The notes: generated from the letters alone by a model not told the origin. 64,000 nucleotides of DNA from Canna indica (GCA_034359265.1 CP136896.1:69513501-69577500); one strand, 5' to 3'; shown: positions 1-13,084, numbered from the stretch's first letter. Numbers and translations: made by a program.

Positions 1-220
1 GCATTAAACAATCACTTCAAAAGCAAATAGATTTTGGCATGCAGACATCCATTGTAGTGAACAGCCTTAAGTATATCCTTATTAATATATTTTTCATATC
101 TACTCGGATTTAAAAAATGGTCACCATTTAATCTAATGAAATATTGTTATTTGTACTAGGTTATAAATAAAAAATAAATGATAAAATTTAAGTGTGTCAT
201 TCAGCAGTTAGAGACACAAC

Positions 221-3200
221 TTTGGGCAAATATTCTGTGACAATCATCATTGGACTACTTTGAGTAACAGCACCCAAGAACTGGACAACATTTGGATGTC
301 GTATTTGTTGAAGCAACGAAAGCTCGTCTCTAAATGCCCTTCTGCAAAAGATACAAAAACATTAATGACAAATGAACTAAGACCAAAAGAGTACATGAAT
401 TATTTATAATATGCAAACAAGAAAACATGTAGAAAACCAACCCACAATTTATCCTCATCGGTCATTACATCATCACTGAACTTCTTAACAGCGACTTGAG
501 TTCCACGCCATGTTGCTATTATAAATGTTCCCTAGAAAAAAATTATTGATAAATAAGGAGGAAATAGATCGTAAGATATAGCCAAAGTTTTCAAAACCGT
601 AAACACTTTCAGGCAACATTCACGTACAAAGAGTTGTCAAAATGTTAGCTGCAAACAAACTCCAAATGTGTTCTTTGTAGTTTCTGTAGAATTACTTTTT
701 ATGCACTAAGGGACATCATTCTAAATTGATGTAATTAATTTCCAAACGCAGGACAATGTTTGATTACAGAAGCAGACTCCAAACCAGACATTTTGTGATT
801 AGTTTGAACATCAAATAGATCTCAATTGCCGTAGATGAGGATAAGTACCATCTTGTTAAGATCAGAAAAGATCTTCATTTAAAATGCAAGACATGAACAG
901 AAACATTAATAATGTCATATGCCTTATAAGACTAAAAACCTTCTGCAAGTCAACACATTACTTATTAAGAGCTATTCCGGTAAAATTAGCAACCTAGATT
1001 GCGAAACTATAATGCTTATGCAAAATGTTAAGATAGAATAATGTCATAACTGCTTGGCTGCAACCACATGAATCATTAAACAATATTGATTCATAATGAG
1101 GACGAGATCACAATTCAAACTATGAACCATCATATCTCATTTTACTCTTCCTAATATCTCATAAGCTTTTCTGCAGGGCAGTCCCAATTGATTTGCCTTT
1201 TCAACCAATACACCTGTCAGCTGGAGATATGGGTGATGGATCTACTAAAAGAGATTAACTATGTTGACTAGCACATAAATAGATATGAAAATCACCATGA
1301 AGAAATATAAATTAAGTTTACTCCCACCAGAATAAATTGAACCTTTGAGACTGCAAGTCTTCAGGATAGACTATGGACCATTAAGGTAATTTTCAAATAC
1401 ATAAAAGAAAATGATGGGATTCATTGACAAGTAAGCAAGAAAACAAAACAACTGAAAGGTGCCAAAAAAAGGATAGCATGACTTAGTCAAGCTTGGCCAG
1501 CAAGAAAAGATAGAAAAAGGCATAATGGCTCATAAAGGAGAAAGTTTGCGCACAAGTAGAGGCAAAATGGGGAAAGGAATTTATGCAGCCAAGATTTAAG
1601 TAGTTGGATCTGAGCTGTAATATGTTTATTTAACTCAAAAAAGCGGCATTCCATTCATCATATGCTAAATACTAAAGAAAAACATATCAATTGACTAGGG
1701 AAAATATGTTTTGACTAAACCTAGAAAGCTAAGCACCAAAGGATACAACAAAGAAGTTACCAGCATGTAATTTGCTAGTGACCACAATAAAAATAAATAA
1801 ATAAAGTGCAGCTCAAGTTGAAAACAAATGTGTAATAGTTGCAAATATAAAAAGAAAACTATACCTTAGTTATGTTAACACTGTTAGTGAAATCAAGTTC
1901 ACTGGGGTCAATCTCATATTCAGGAACCTCGCGTGCATTCTCAACATGCATAGGAGCAATCTACATGATTCAAAATAACGAAAGCTAATGCTATGAGATT
2001 TTATAAAATAAAAATAACCACCTTTTCATCAAACAAAAGAGCTTACTATCTCCTACAGCATACCTTTAGTTTGGCACCATGCTTCTCCAAAATCTTGATT
2101 ACTTCATGGTTTTTATAATGTACTGCATCTGCAAGTGGCTGTTAGCAAGAGAAATAGTGAGGAAATTTGACTTTAACCAAATAAAAACAACATGATCAAG
2201 TGTCCATTAAAGTTATGGGTCCGTATTGAATAAATGTAATCCACCCAGATGCTGGATATTATGAGTTCACATTTATTAAGATCCATTTTTGGACAAAATG
2301 GATAATGTTTCAGCCATTATGTTCATTGAATTTCCTCACTTCTGCTCGATATTTCAACTGATTTCTGGTTACAACCAGATCAATTGGTTTGTGTGAGATT
2401 GTGATGAAAAAAACTAGTTTTGTAATCAACCATCATTGGCTAAAGATATTATAACAACAAAACATTGGCCCAAAACTCTAATGACAAACTCAAAGTTTCT
2501 ATACAAAGCTACTTAGAAGATAAGAAGATCTTGCTAACAAGTAACAGGCATTTTAGTGAAAAAGGGTTCATCAGAAACTTTAGCCAACTAGTTATTCAAG
2601 TAACGAACAGTCGATGGAGTTGAAATTTTGGATGATAGATCCTCATTATATCCTATTATAGTAATTCACATAGACTTCCCTCAACAGAAATCATAATAGA
2701 CGTAGGCATTTCATATATATCCAATTTCTATCGACCACTCACTTGCAATTTCATTTTAGTAACTTTATATTAAGCTAAAAGTCTTTACACGATAAGCTTT
2801 CCTCTTAATTGTTTTTCTTTCATTTTCGTAATTGCTATACAGTTTTTCAAACTGGATATCTAGATTTCTAACTAAATTGCCAAATCAAAATTATAAGTAT
2901 GAGCAGAATTGAAACATTAAAATCTTGTGTCATTGGCTGACTAAACTATAACTATACAAGTAAACTTCGAGCATCCCTAGATAGGAAATTGAGATTTTAA
3001 AATCCACAAAAAAAATCCATGAAAATTTACTTCAATCTGAACTACATAAAAAGACCGCTACATACTATTGCGGAAACAAAAGAAGGCGCAGCAGCACGCA
3101 CCGTACTGCCCCAGCGGTCCTCCGGGTCAACCTGCGCCCCTCTGTCGAGCAGGAACTGCACGACATCAGAAAACCCCTGGCAAGCAGCGACGTGCAGGGC

Positions 3201-3434
3201 AGTGCGGCCGTCGATGTCTCTGAAGTTGACATCAACCCCGGAGGTCAAAACCTCCTCGATCCCTGCGAGATCGCCCTCGTTGACAAGGTACATGAGGCGG
3301 ATGTTGGCGTCGAGCTCCTCGGAGACCTGCAGTCCGCCGAGGTCGAGAGCAGCGTTGAGCTCGCCAGCGTCGCGGTCGGGGGCGAGCGATGACTGCTTGC
3401 CGAGGGTAAACCGCCCCGTGGATTTGGATTCCAT
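221..3434 (-). CDS. Ankyrin-repeat Raf-like protein kinase (ILK/BHP type), 5' part
   Basis: Five exons are readable on the minus strand: 3434-3102, 2138-2064, 1960-1865, 531-446 and 341-221. All have AG acceptors and GT donors and the phases join without breaks. The start ATG at 3434 opens with MESKSTGRFTLGKQSSLAP, typical of plant ankyrin-Raf kinases. Exon 1 encodes two ankyrin repeats (DGRTALHVAACQGFSDVVQF, then DRWGST); exon 2 continues the ankyrin part (ADAVHYKNHEVIKILEKHGA). Exon 3 encodes the PSELDF linker and exon 4 the start of the kinase domain, including the ATP-binding lysine in VAVKKF. Exon 5 reaches HPNVVQFLGAVTQ and the hinge TEYLPK. The catalytic loop and activation loop would lie left of base 221, off the window. 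The nearest family I recall is Arabidopsis At4g18950 (BHP, a Raf-like kinase in blue-light stomatal opening) and the ILK proteins; paralogue assignment is not certain. No frame break is visible. Confidence 0.93.
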
Positions 3435-4461
3435 TGCCTCGAAGGCGAGCTATGGCCTGCCCTTTGGGGGTACCGAATTTGTGAGCCCTAGTCAGTGGGA
3501 GGTCGAACTGTAAAGGATTGGGGGGCTTTGATGGAGGCTGAAGGATTCGTAGGAAGACGACGACGACGCACGGACGCAGTGTACAATTCAAAACGGGAGA
3601 ATGGCTTCTCGCTGGAGTAGGGGGTTACCAAAATACAAGCGAAAAGCGCAAGAAAAAGATTCACAGGTCATGGATCACGTGTCGACTCGTGTCCTCAGAT
3701 AAGGATGGAATTTTTGCTGTCCCGGCCGCATCAGCGAACAGGAAACCCATTTCGGTCAATTTTACTGTTTATTGTAATTGGACATATTTTATTGTCTTTA
3801 TTAAAACTAAGCTGAATCATTTTTTACTTTTGAAACTTAAATTCAAATGTGAATTGAGATTTCTATTCCCACAAAGAAATTAAATATGCAAGAATAGGAT
3901 ATTGTTTTTTTTTGTTTCTTTATACTGCGTTAATTTCTTCTCTCTCTTTTTAAAATAATGAAGGAAAGAATCGAAATTAGTCGTGTCTAACAATTACTTA
4001 TTACTTTATACGAAGTGTCTTCATGAGCTGATTTGGATGCCCTAAAAAATTGAAGACATGTGGTTCGCATAGAATGAAGAATGGGGTGACATAGTGCATG
4101 AGTGACTAATCGAGATTCGAGAGTGAGCTCAGCATGCAATATTCTTGATCCTACCTAAAAATTTGTGGCATGCGTCAAAAGTGCCAATCAACTACTGAAA
4201 TTTGCCAAATCTAAATCAATTAAAGGAAACGATGGCATCATGCTGTCCCTTGGCTGTGACAATTTTGTATTACAATTATTGTTTGCTTCATTCGTATACC
4301 CTACATTGTTTTTATGATACAAAGCATCATAATTGCTCTCACGTGTTTTTCAACTAAACATTTTAACCCCTCCTCCGTTATCTATGTGATTTAATTTATT
4401 ACCGTTAATTGTGATATGAGATAATCTACTTACTAATTTCATAAGTCCAAAATTATTAACC
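3435..4461. other. Intergenic: upstream region of the ankyrin kinase
   Basis: This stretch carries the 5' leader and promoter of the minus-strand kinase. The first 200 bases are GC-rich and the rest AT-rich. No conserved gene is seen. Open frames here, including 3232-3591 on the minus strand, are read-throughs of exon 1 in other frames. Confidence 0.5.
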
Positions 4462-4464
4462 TAA

Positions 4465-4981
4465 GACAGCGTTTGGTACATTATCGTTTAAAATGATTGA
4501 GATCTAAATTACCATCCAGATAGATTATTATTTTTTAAATTATCAATAATATTACATTAACATGTTTGACATGTACTAGTAATCTCGTCATTAATCTTCA
4601 TTATCTTATTTGATATTAAAAAAGATTACTTGCGAATTTATATTTTTAATTAAAATACATTCAAATAAAAAAATAAAAATAAAAAAATAAAAATAAAAAT
4701 TACCACTTCATTATGAGATGCTGCAAGAGTTTTTTATGTTAATAGATGATATTTTAGTGGAGTGTATTTTTGTCAAAAAATAAAAATAAAATTATCACTT
4801 TATTGGTAATCCACGTAGTCATCCCCTTCCTTGGATTATCAATTGAGTAGTAATGTAGATTATCATGAGCATCCAAATTATCGATAATTTATTTCAACCA
4901 AATGCGATAATTTGATGGCCCAGATAATTTTAATTTAAATTATTGACAATTCAAATGGATTATCTCATACCAAACATCCTC
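4465..4981. mobile_element. PIF/Harbinger-like MITE
   Basis: Imperfect terminal inverted repeats: the left end reads GACAGCGTTTGGTACAT and the right end, reverse-complemented, reads GAGGATGTTTGGTATGA. Both ends are flanked by TAA (4462-4464 and 4982-4984), the TWA target duplication of Harbinger elements. The 517 bp interior is AT-rich and has no coding potential. Confidence 0.7.
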
Positions 4982-5193
4982 TAATTTCATAGCTCATGAG
5001 GAGTAAAAGAAGAAACTTTGGAACAAATCATTTACTTTACAAGTAATTCTATCGTGTCCAAATAGGCTGCATAGGAGTAGGGGCTGACCTCCCATCACCT
5101 TGCCAAGAGAAAAAGACTAATCAATATAGTTTTTTGAATCAATATCATAAAAAGGAAGGTAATTTAATTGCAAAATTCGGTCCCACAAGTACT

Positions 5194-5702
5194 CAAGTAG
5201 GCTCGATAAGGATGAACACATGCTGAAAAACCAAAAACTACAAATGACCACAGATACGCAAGTGTTAGAGAGAGAGAGAGGGATGAGCATGCTAAGCAGA
5301 AGCGGCTCAAACAAAATTTTGATGCAGTCGCATCACGAGGCGCCATGGGTTGACCCCCTCCAAGGTTCTAGCATGGCGACCCATGCACTCCCAACCCATG
5401 GTGTCCTATGGTTGGGCCGCGGCTGCACCAAAATTTTATCCACAATACAAGTAGGCTTGATAAGGAGGAACACATGCAGAAAACCCAAAAATTACAAAGG
5501 ACCATAGATATGCAAGTGCTATAAAGAGAGAAGGACAAGCATGCTAAGCGGAAGCGGCTCGAACAAAATTTCTGTGCAACTGCATCGCGAGGCACCATAG
5601 GCTGACCCCCTCCAAGATTCTAGCATTGGCAACCCGTGCACTCCAAGCCCATGGTGTCCTATAGTTGGGCCACGATTGCACCAAAGTTTTATCCGCGACT
5701 GC
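5194..5702. repeat. Two-unit tandem repeat, about 254 bp per unit
   Basis: The unit beginning CAAGTAGGCTCGATAAG at 5194 recurs, diverged, at 5448 (CAAGTAGGCTTGATAAG). Both copies contain GAGAG runs, a GCATGCTAAGC motif, a segment around TTGACCCCCTCCAAG and a block ending in CACCAAAATTTTATC. A short extra piece of the last block follows at about 5697. Open frames in it differ between copies, so I treat it as non-coding. Confidence 0.75.
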
Positions 5703-7006
5703 ACCAAAGGTTTATCTAGAATACAACTATTATAGATAGCTCCTATAAAATGCTGAAGTAGCCTAATATTATTAAGACAAACATATATTATATAAAAATA
5801 AACTTAATATTTTTATTCTAAATTTAGTCTTAATAATGTTAAGCTCACCTACATTGTGTGCAGTAGACTTAACACTTTAATTCTATATTTAATCTTAATT
5901 GTTGGTGAAATAGTCACACTGGAGGGGATGAATAGTATGTTTGCTAATCTTAAATCATTTTCTTGATTACTTATGTTAATGCATTATTTGACTACTAAAT
6001 GAATGCGGAAGCGAATAAAATAAGTCAAGTAATCGATATGCAAAGTAAGCAATGCAACCATAATGATTTATAGTGGTTCGGCCCCAATGCCTACTTCACT
6101 ACCTAAGCACCCCGCTTAGGATTTCCAAACGAGTTTAACTAGATTAATTAATTTTCTTACAATGAGGACTTTACACATGAAAGTCTCCGCTCTCAAACCG
6201 AAAGCACTTCCACACCCGGAAGTATCTCGTATTCCTACCGAGAGCACTCTCCCACCTCAACCTAATGACAACTCAACTAATCCTAGTAAACTACATTTAC
6301 ACCGGTGGAATTAAGTCTTAACACTAAGGCAACCACCAACTAAATCAAACCTAGCAACATAAGTTTACACAAATTCAAATACAATGAAATAAACACCAAA
6401 ATACAACAATAATGATAGCAAATAATAAACAATATAAACTTAGCTCTCAAACAAGATGTCATAGCTCCTCTCGATGACTTGAAGATGAATCAAAGCAAGC
6501 TCAAAGTCAATATCAAGATTTCTAGGCTCAAAGCTAGGGTTCTTTGCAAAGATGGCTCAAGAATTCTTGTAGATATGCAAGGAATGACTCTTTGAGGCTT
6601 AAAGGCATCAACATTGGCTAGGGAGAGAGTTTGGGGTGAGTATTTATAATTCCCCCAACCAAATGGCTCGCCAACGGGCATTTTTCTACTCGTTGGCTAC
6701 GCCCGATTGTTTGCCGGTCGATCTGGGTTCTGTCTTCGCTAAGTTTACTTATATAATATTTCTTAACTTTAAGTTATAACTTTAAAATATAAATATTATA
6801 TAAGGATTATCCCTCATTTAGATTCAATAAAAATATCTAAAAAAACAAAATCCTTAATAATCAAAATCTAACTTTTGGGGTCTAGTACAAATTTTCGAAA
6901 AACAGAAATTTTCTAATCTTTCGGGTCAAATATGAGTAGGTTAAATGCTTCCAAAAAATTCTTTAAAATATCTCATTATCTAGATTAATTTTACCTAATG
7001 AACAAT

Positions 7007-9095
7007 TAGGGTTGTCCATTCGGTTCAACCCGAACCGAAATTAACCAAACCGAAATTTTTTTTATACCCGAATTCCAACCCAAACCCGAACCGAATTATG
7101 CCTAAACCGATCTATCTCGAACCGAAATTATTCGATTAGGTTCGGTTTTCAACCCGAAAACCGAAATATTAATTAATTCGATTAAAAATTAAAAATTAAA
7201 AATAAAAATTATTTCCAAATACCCATTTAATTACCTGGGTTAAAAATTAAAAAAAAAGGAAAATCATAGTTTTGGTCCCCATAGTTTCCTCCAATTTTGG
7301 TTTTAGTCCATATAGTTTCAAAATTTTGGTTTTAGTCTCCACACTTTACTTCCGTTTAGGATTTGGTTCCTACCCTCAAATAAGATTTAAACGGTGCTGA
7401 CGTGAATAATATGTGCTGATTGGACAATGCTGACGTGGAGCCTGCAGAGATCAACTTTGTAAACTATATGGACTAAAACCAAAATTTTATAAATTATGGA
7501 GACTAAAATCAAAATTTTGTAAAATATAGGAACTAAAACCAAAATTTAATTAATTTTTTTTCTAATAAATATAAAAAAATTACATGATATTTTTTTAATT
7601 TATTTATAAATAACTATAATATTTAAAAATATTAAATTGAGCAAACTTTTTACCGATTAAGGTGATTTATTTTGAATTTTATTTTGAAAAGAGTGATGTC
7701 ATGTTTTTATATTTAGTAGGGGTGAGCACGTGTAGGGACGTCTCGGTCCGACTGGATCCAAAAAGTCGGGACAAATCCTGTCCCGGTCCAAAATCGGGAC
7801 GGGACCGGGACAAATATGTCTATCTCGATTAAAAATCGGGACGGGACCGGGGCAAATATGTTCGTCTCGATTAAAAATCGGGACGGGACCAGGACGATAC
7901 AAAATAAAATCAGAATTATCGCGTCCCAGCCTAGTTTATAATATAAGTAATATTAAATATATAATATTATTTTTAAAAATATTAATTATTTTAACGGGAT
8001 TTGGTATGTCCCGGTCCCGTCCCGGTTTTGAGTCGGGACGAAAATATGCGTCTCGGTTCAGGTCCCGAATACGAAGCATCCCGATTTTGTCCAGCTCCGA
8101 AAAATTCAGGATCACACCGGGACCGGACCGGGACGTCCCAAATTTATTAATATTGGTTTTTTTATATAAATAAAAATAATATCTCCGTTAAAATAATTAA
8201 TATATTTTTAAAAATAATATTATATATTTAATATTACTTATATTATAAACCGGGCTGGGACGGAATAATCCTAATTTTTTCTGTATCGTCCCGGTCCCAT
8301 CCCGATTTTTAATCAGGACAGACATATTTGTCCCGATCCCATCCCGATTTTGAACCGGGACAGGATTTGTCCCGACTTTTTGGGTCGGGCCGGCCGGGAC
8401 GTCTCGACCCGTGCTCACCTCTACTAAATATATAAATATGTCATCGCTCTTTTCAAAATAAAATCCAAAATAAATCACCTTAATCGGTAAAAATTTTGTT
8501 CAATTTCAATATTTTTAAATATTATAGTTATTTATAAATAAATTTAAAAATATATCATGTAATTTTTTATATTTATTAGAAAAAATAATTAATTAAATTT
8601 TGATTTTAGTCGCTATAGTTTATAAAATTTTAGTTTTAGTCTCCATAGTTTATAAAATTTTAATTTTAGTCCCTATAATTTACAAAGTTGGTCCATGCAG
8701 GTTCCAAGTCAACATTGTCCAGTCAGCACATATTATCCACGTCAGCATCGTTTAAACCTTATTTGACGATAGGGACCAAATCCTTAACGGAAGTAAAGTG
8801 TGGGGACTAAAACCAAAATTTTGAAACTATAGGGACTAAAACCAACATTGGAGGAAACTGTGGGGACCAAAACTATAATTTTCCCTTAAATATATATATA
8901 TATAATTTCTTAATTATTCAATTTTCAGTTCGAGTCGGTTTCCGAATTTTAGGAACTCAATCCGAACCAAAACCCAAAAGTCGGTTCGGTTCGGGTCAAG
9001 AACCGAACATGCAACCGCTGAAATCGAATCGAACCAAAAAATTTGGTTCGGTTTTTCAATTCGGTTCGATTTGATCCGAACACGGGACACCCCTA
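7007..9095. mobile_element. hAT-type MITE (contains a nested fold-back element)
   Basis: It begins TAGGGTTGTCCAT and ends GGACACCCCTA, flanked by 8 bp repeats TGAACAAT (6999-7006) and TGAACTAT (9096-9103), one mismatch. The body is rich in CCGAACCGAA and its complement. The sister copy at 26945-27386 is only 442 bp; the extra length here is the fold-back element at about 7258-8885. No transposase is encoded. Confidence 0.82.
7258..8885. mobile_element. Long fold-back (Mutator-like) element, 0.8 kb arms
   Basis: The segment is one large inverted repeat. The outer ends read GGAAAATCATAGTTTTGGTC on the left and the complement of GGGAAAATTATAGTTTTGGT on the right. The arms stay complementary through blocks of GGGACTAAAACC, GCTGACGTGG, then TAGGGGTGAGCACG (7717) against its complement ending at 8423, and GTCCCGGTCCCG repeats, meeting near 8075. 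Very long inverted arms fit Mutator-like or fold-back elements. The target duplication is unclear (TTAAA-rich on both sides). The inner 7717-8423 part may itself be a nested hAT. ORFs at 7699-7902 and 8197-8478 are mirror images of each other and not genes. Confidence 0.7.
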
Positions 9096-10344
9096 TGAAC
9101 TATTACCGACATATTTGGTGCCAAAAAAATTTCTAGGTCATATAGCCCTTCAATGGGCTCCCTAGGCTTAGTAAATTTTAGAACATTTTTTAATTTTTCG
9201 GATTTTCATGTTTTGGGGTTTGGGTTTGGTTTTTGGATTTCTTTGCATAATCATGAGGATTTACAACATATTCTAGACACATTAAACCTAAACTCTATCT
9301 TTCCAAAGAATCTCGAAGGTCGACGAGCATCCTTGTCGATTTCTCCGATATTTTTGATCGCGGACGTCGTGTACTAACCGACTTGAAACCTGAAAGTATT
9401 TCTCAATGAAATATTAGTTTCATGTTTGTTATCATCAAAACCGAGATTAAGACCAAGGTAAAAAACCTTAGGTCAGCATTAATAATGTTAAATTCGCTTC
9501 TATTTGACACACTACTTGGAAAACGAGCATCACCAACGGCTAGATTCGTTTCTATTATGTTGTTGAAGACCATCGGCAACAGCCAGCAACAGTTGCTCCC
9601 GTTGCAACGCAACCGTTGCAGAAGATCGCAGATAACTTAACAATGGATCTGCAATGACTGCTCACGCTGTTGCTAATGATATTATCAGCAATGGTTCAAC
9701 AACGGGGTATATCCGTTGTTGATACATTATCAATCATGGCTCAACAACGAAGCCAACGAGGCGCTTTTGTTGCTAGTACTTTTATCAACAACGATTTCGC
9801 AACGGCACATCGACTGTTGCAGATATTGCCATCAGTAATGACCCTCGTGCCGTTGCAAAGAATTTGCTGAAAGGCTGTTGCTAAGTTGTTGCTGTTGTTC
9901 ATCAGCAACGGCTTTAAGTTTGCGGCCCAGGTATTACGATACACTTTTAGCAATTACTTTTACACGAATGATCGTGGAAAAGCCGTTGCTCATGATGTTA
10001 ACCTGTAGCTAAGAAATTTCAAAATTAGAAATTTTCATTGATACATTTATAACCTGATACATAACTCACACACCCATAAACACATTCATTCAAAATACAC
10101 ATACATTCACACACACATCACAGATACACCCAGATATACATCAAAATAATTATACTTATACTTATAATTATCCATAATCGTATAAAAAATATACGAAATC
10201 AAAACTATCGTATCAACACAATACGAATCAATATATCAAGTCACAAAATGAGTAACTCTGAGATATCTAAGAAACAAGTATATAACAAGTCAATATCTAA
10301 GTAAATCAAGTCATAAAATAATAAAAACTCAATACGACGGTGGA

Positions 10345-12235
10345 GGGAGGTCGGGATCATACGACAGGGTCTGGAGTGCATGAGTGTATACCAGCGTGGA
10401 CTAAGTCGATGATGATGGATATGAGTGTACACCGATGGACTGACCTGTCATCTGTCTCAGCATGGCATGTATCTTAGCCATCATCTGACTCTGATGAGCC
10501 ATCATCGCACTCTATCGTGTGACCGTCTCCTCCAGTGTCGATATCCTCTCATTCTGATCATTAATCTTGGAGGTGGAGGATCGCTCACCGACTGTCGGAG
10601 GGGTCGGTGCCCCAAGTGGCCTGAGGACGGCTAGCGCATGGCCACCATCAGGAAAGTTATGGATGCGATCGTGGTCCCAACCACCTGCAGCCTCGACCCA
10701 TGCTCCCGCGTCAAAGTCCTCGGGGGTGCCCCCGCGCTGCTTCACCGTCTGAGTATAGGTCTCCTACACGAGTTTGGTTTTTGTTTCATATTTTTTCTAA
10801 AACTTAAATTATAAATAAATAATGCACAATTGAAATAAATATACTTACCATGATGACTACAGCGCGCGTGTCGATGTACTCCCCCACCCCATGTCCTCTA
10901 CGGCGAGTCCGCTTAAACACCTCCATCGGGGAGGGTCGTTGGATAGTCCCGACATCCATCACCGTCTACATTTACAAAATAAATACATTAATTAATACAC
11001 GAAGTAACAAAAAAAAATCCAAAATAGGGAAAATGTCTAAAATAGTCCCTAAATTATTTCGGAATTTTCACATTAGTCCCACAACTTTTTTTCAGCTCAA
11101 TTGGGTCCCTAAAGATTTATAATTGTCACTTTAGTCCTTGGTCGTGACCCTACCGTTAAAAAAATACCTACGTGACTAACGTTCCCATGGTCTGCATAAG
11201 ACCACGAGCAGCGCCGATCCCTATCCCGACCCTAGCTGGCCAATCAAGTGCATTTTCGGGCGAAAAAAGTTGGTATTTTTTAACGGTAGGGTCACGACCA
11301 GGGACTAAAGTGATAATTATAAATTTTTAGAGACCAAATTGAGCCGAAAAAAAAGTTGTGGGACCAATGTGAAAATTTCAAAATAGTTTAGAGACCATTT
11401 TAGATATTTTCCCTTCAAAATAAGGTATAATACTTATCATACATCGCGCGTGCGCGACAAATGAAATAGAGCCACCAGTGTGACGCGCTCCTCGCCCCGA
11501 TATGAGATTTCTAGCCGCAGCCCACGATACCTCCTACCATCGCTCGATCGACCATATCGACATGAGCTGATCCCAAATATCTGGAGTAATCCAACATGTG
11601 TCTCCACTATGGTTGTGGCCCCAGCTCGAGCCATCGCCTGGGTCTGCCCTAGTTGGCAATTGTACCTCTGTCGGGAAATAACCTCCCACGCATTGTAAAT
11701 GAATGGCCTCTACTCCTCTGGCCAAGTATAGCGAGCCTGCAAAATAATAATATCAATACCAATAATAATCAAGCTGATTAAATTTTTTTAAATACATGTA
11801 TATAAAATTTTTAAATACGTACCTTAAACTCGCGCCAGAGCATGTCTATGTGCTCACGGGGCACGTGAGACCAAGTGGGCCAGACCCCATGCATATATCG
11901 TCGGATTGTCCCCGATATAGTTCTAGGGACATCCTCCTGCTCGAACCTGCACAACTAAAATAAAGTACAATATTATATTATGGTATAATGAATTATATAT
12001 AATTCATAATACATTACCGCTCGCTAATCACAGAAATAAGTCGGTATTGTTCCGCGGCCGGCGGAGGCTGAATCCTGTTCGGCCCACGTGGCCGCCTACG
12101 TCTCGATGAACTAGCCTCGGCAGCAAGAGGATCAAAGGCAGGAGGATCAGCAGTAGGAGCAAGTGCGGCTGAATTTGGAGTCTGACCGATCGTGAACTCT
12201 ATAGCTCTCGTCCGACAATAACCTCCACCCACCAT
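10345..12235 (-). pseudogene. TNPA-like (Transposase_24 / Ptta-En-Spm) gene of element A, decayed
   Basis: The exon series matches the intact copy in element D: exon 1 12235-12018 (opens MVGGGYCRTR), exon 2 about 11950-11824 (RFEQEDVPRTISGTIRRYMH), exon 3 about 11741-11440, exon 4 about 10970-10850 and exon 5 about 10770-10350 (GGTPEDFDAGAWVEAAGGWD). Exon 3 has an in-frame TAG shortly after its start (ARYTWPEE then stop), where the D copy has a glutamine codon, and loses frame further on. A Mutator-type MITE (11027-11413) sits in the intron between exons 3 and 4. This protein class is thought to bind the subterminal repeats of CACTA elements; this copy cannot make it. Confidence 0.8.
11027..11413. 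mobile_element. Mutator-like MITE, fold-back
   Basis: Inverted arms of about 150 bp begin GGGAAAATGTCTAAAATAG and end with its near complement (CCATTTTAGATATTTTCCC). The flanks are TCCAAAATA (11018-11026) and TTCAAAATA (11414-11422), a 9 bp duplication with one mismatch as expected for Mutator. It lies in an intron of the element A TNPA remnant. Confidence 0.82.
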
Positions 12236-12259
12236 AGATGTCGAATAAGAATATAATTA

Positions 12260-12261
<2 letters not shown>

Positions 12262-12343
<82 letters not shown>
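12262..12343. repeat. (TA)n microsatellite
   Basis: About 80 bases of nearly pure TA. Element B inserted at its right end; the TAT on both sides of B comes from this tract. Confidence 0.95.
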
Positions 12344-12346
<3 letters not shown>

Positions 12347-12360
12347 TACTAGAAACTTGA

Positions 12361-12655
12361 TCTTCAGCAACGGCTATCAGCAACGGCCGCTCAAGCCGTT
12401 GCTATTTGCAACGGCATTCTTACGGCCGCCCGAGCCGTTGCAGATATCTGTATCTGCAACGGCGTTCTAACAGAAAACCGAGCCGTTGCTGATTATTTTA
12501 ATTATCAGCAACGGCTTTTTGACGGAAAGGCGAGCCGTTGCTGCTTTTTTAATTTTCAGCAACGGCTTGCTAACGGATAAGTGAGCCGTTGCTGATGATA
12601 ACTTATCAGCAACGGCTTTCTAACGGGCGAGCGAGCCGTTGCTGATAAGTTTATA
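12361..12655. repeat. Left subterminal repeat array of CACTA B
   Basis: Many copies of CAGCAACGGCT and its complement AGCCGTTGCTG occur in alternating orientation, spaced roughly 15-45 bases. Near-identical arrays lie at 18760-19010 (C), 30895-31190 (D, opposite orientation) and 16605-16990 (B, right end). Such arrays are the expected TNPA-binding sites of En/Spm-type elements. Confidence 0.85.
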
Positions 12656-13084
12656 TAGGGCACCAGTCGCGCGCCCGACCCTTCTTCCTCCCACTGCTGC
12701 CGCCGCCGCTGCTCTCGCCTCTCGCCGCTGCTGCCGACGCCGACGCCTCTCGCCGCTGCTGCCGTCTTATTCAGGTATGTTGATCGGCCGGCCGGCTCTT
12801 CACTAGGTTTCGGCCGGCGGGAATCAATCCGACCGAAACCCTATTTCTAGGGTTTCGGCCGGCGGCGGTGGGTCTATGGCCGCCGCCGGACCTTCTACAG
12901 TGGCCGGACAGTGTGTCCGGCCACTGTACGCCGGCGCCGGAGGGTGGACTCCGGTGCCGGAATTTATAATTATATATATTTTTTATATTGTTTTATAATT
13001 GTTAATTAATTGTTTTATAATTGTTAATAAATTATTTAGATTAATTGTTTAATTTGTTAGATTAATTATTAGAGTTTAGATTAA

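Larger units (their letters stand above)
5900..9478 (+). mobile_element. Solo LTR (with nested elements)
   Basis: The sequence starts TGTTGGTGAAATAGTCACAC and ends GGTCAGCA. It is flanked by perfect 5 bp direct repeats TTAAT (5895-5899 and 9479-9483). No primer-binding site, gag or pol follows, so it is a solo LTR left by LTR-LTR recombination. A 2.1 kb hAT element is nested at 7007-9095; without it the LTR is about 1.5 kb. A second, diverged copy of the family lies at 45967-47213, sharing the start, the TATAGTGGTTC block and the TTTGTTATCATCAAAA end. The retrotransposon lineage cannot be named because no coding part is present. Confidence 0.85.

Noticed and set aside
3019..3513. 164-codon plus-strand ORF
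   Set aside because: It lies antisense to exon 1 of the ankyrin kinase; the minus-strand frame has clear ankyrin motifs and splice signals.
7699..8478. Pair of similar ORFs at 7699-7902 and 8197-8478
   Set aside because: Both arms of one inverted repeat read in frame; no conserved protein.
12147..12383. ORF with a long Tyr-Ile repeat
   Set aside because: Translation of a (TA)n microsatellite.
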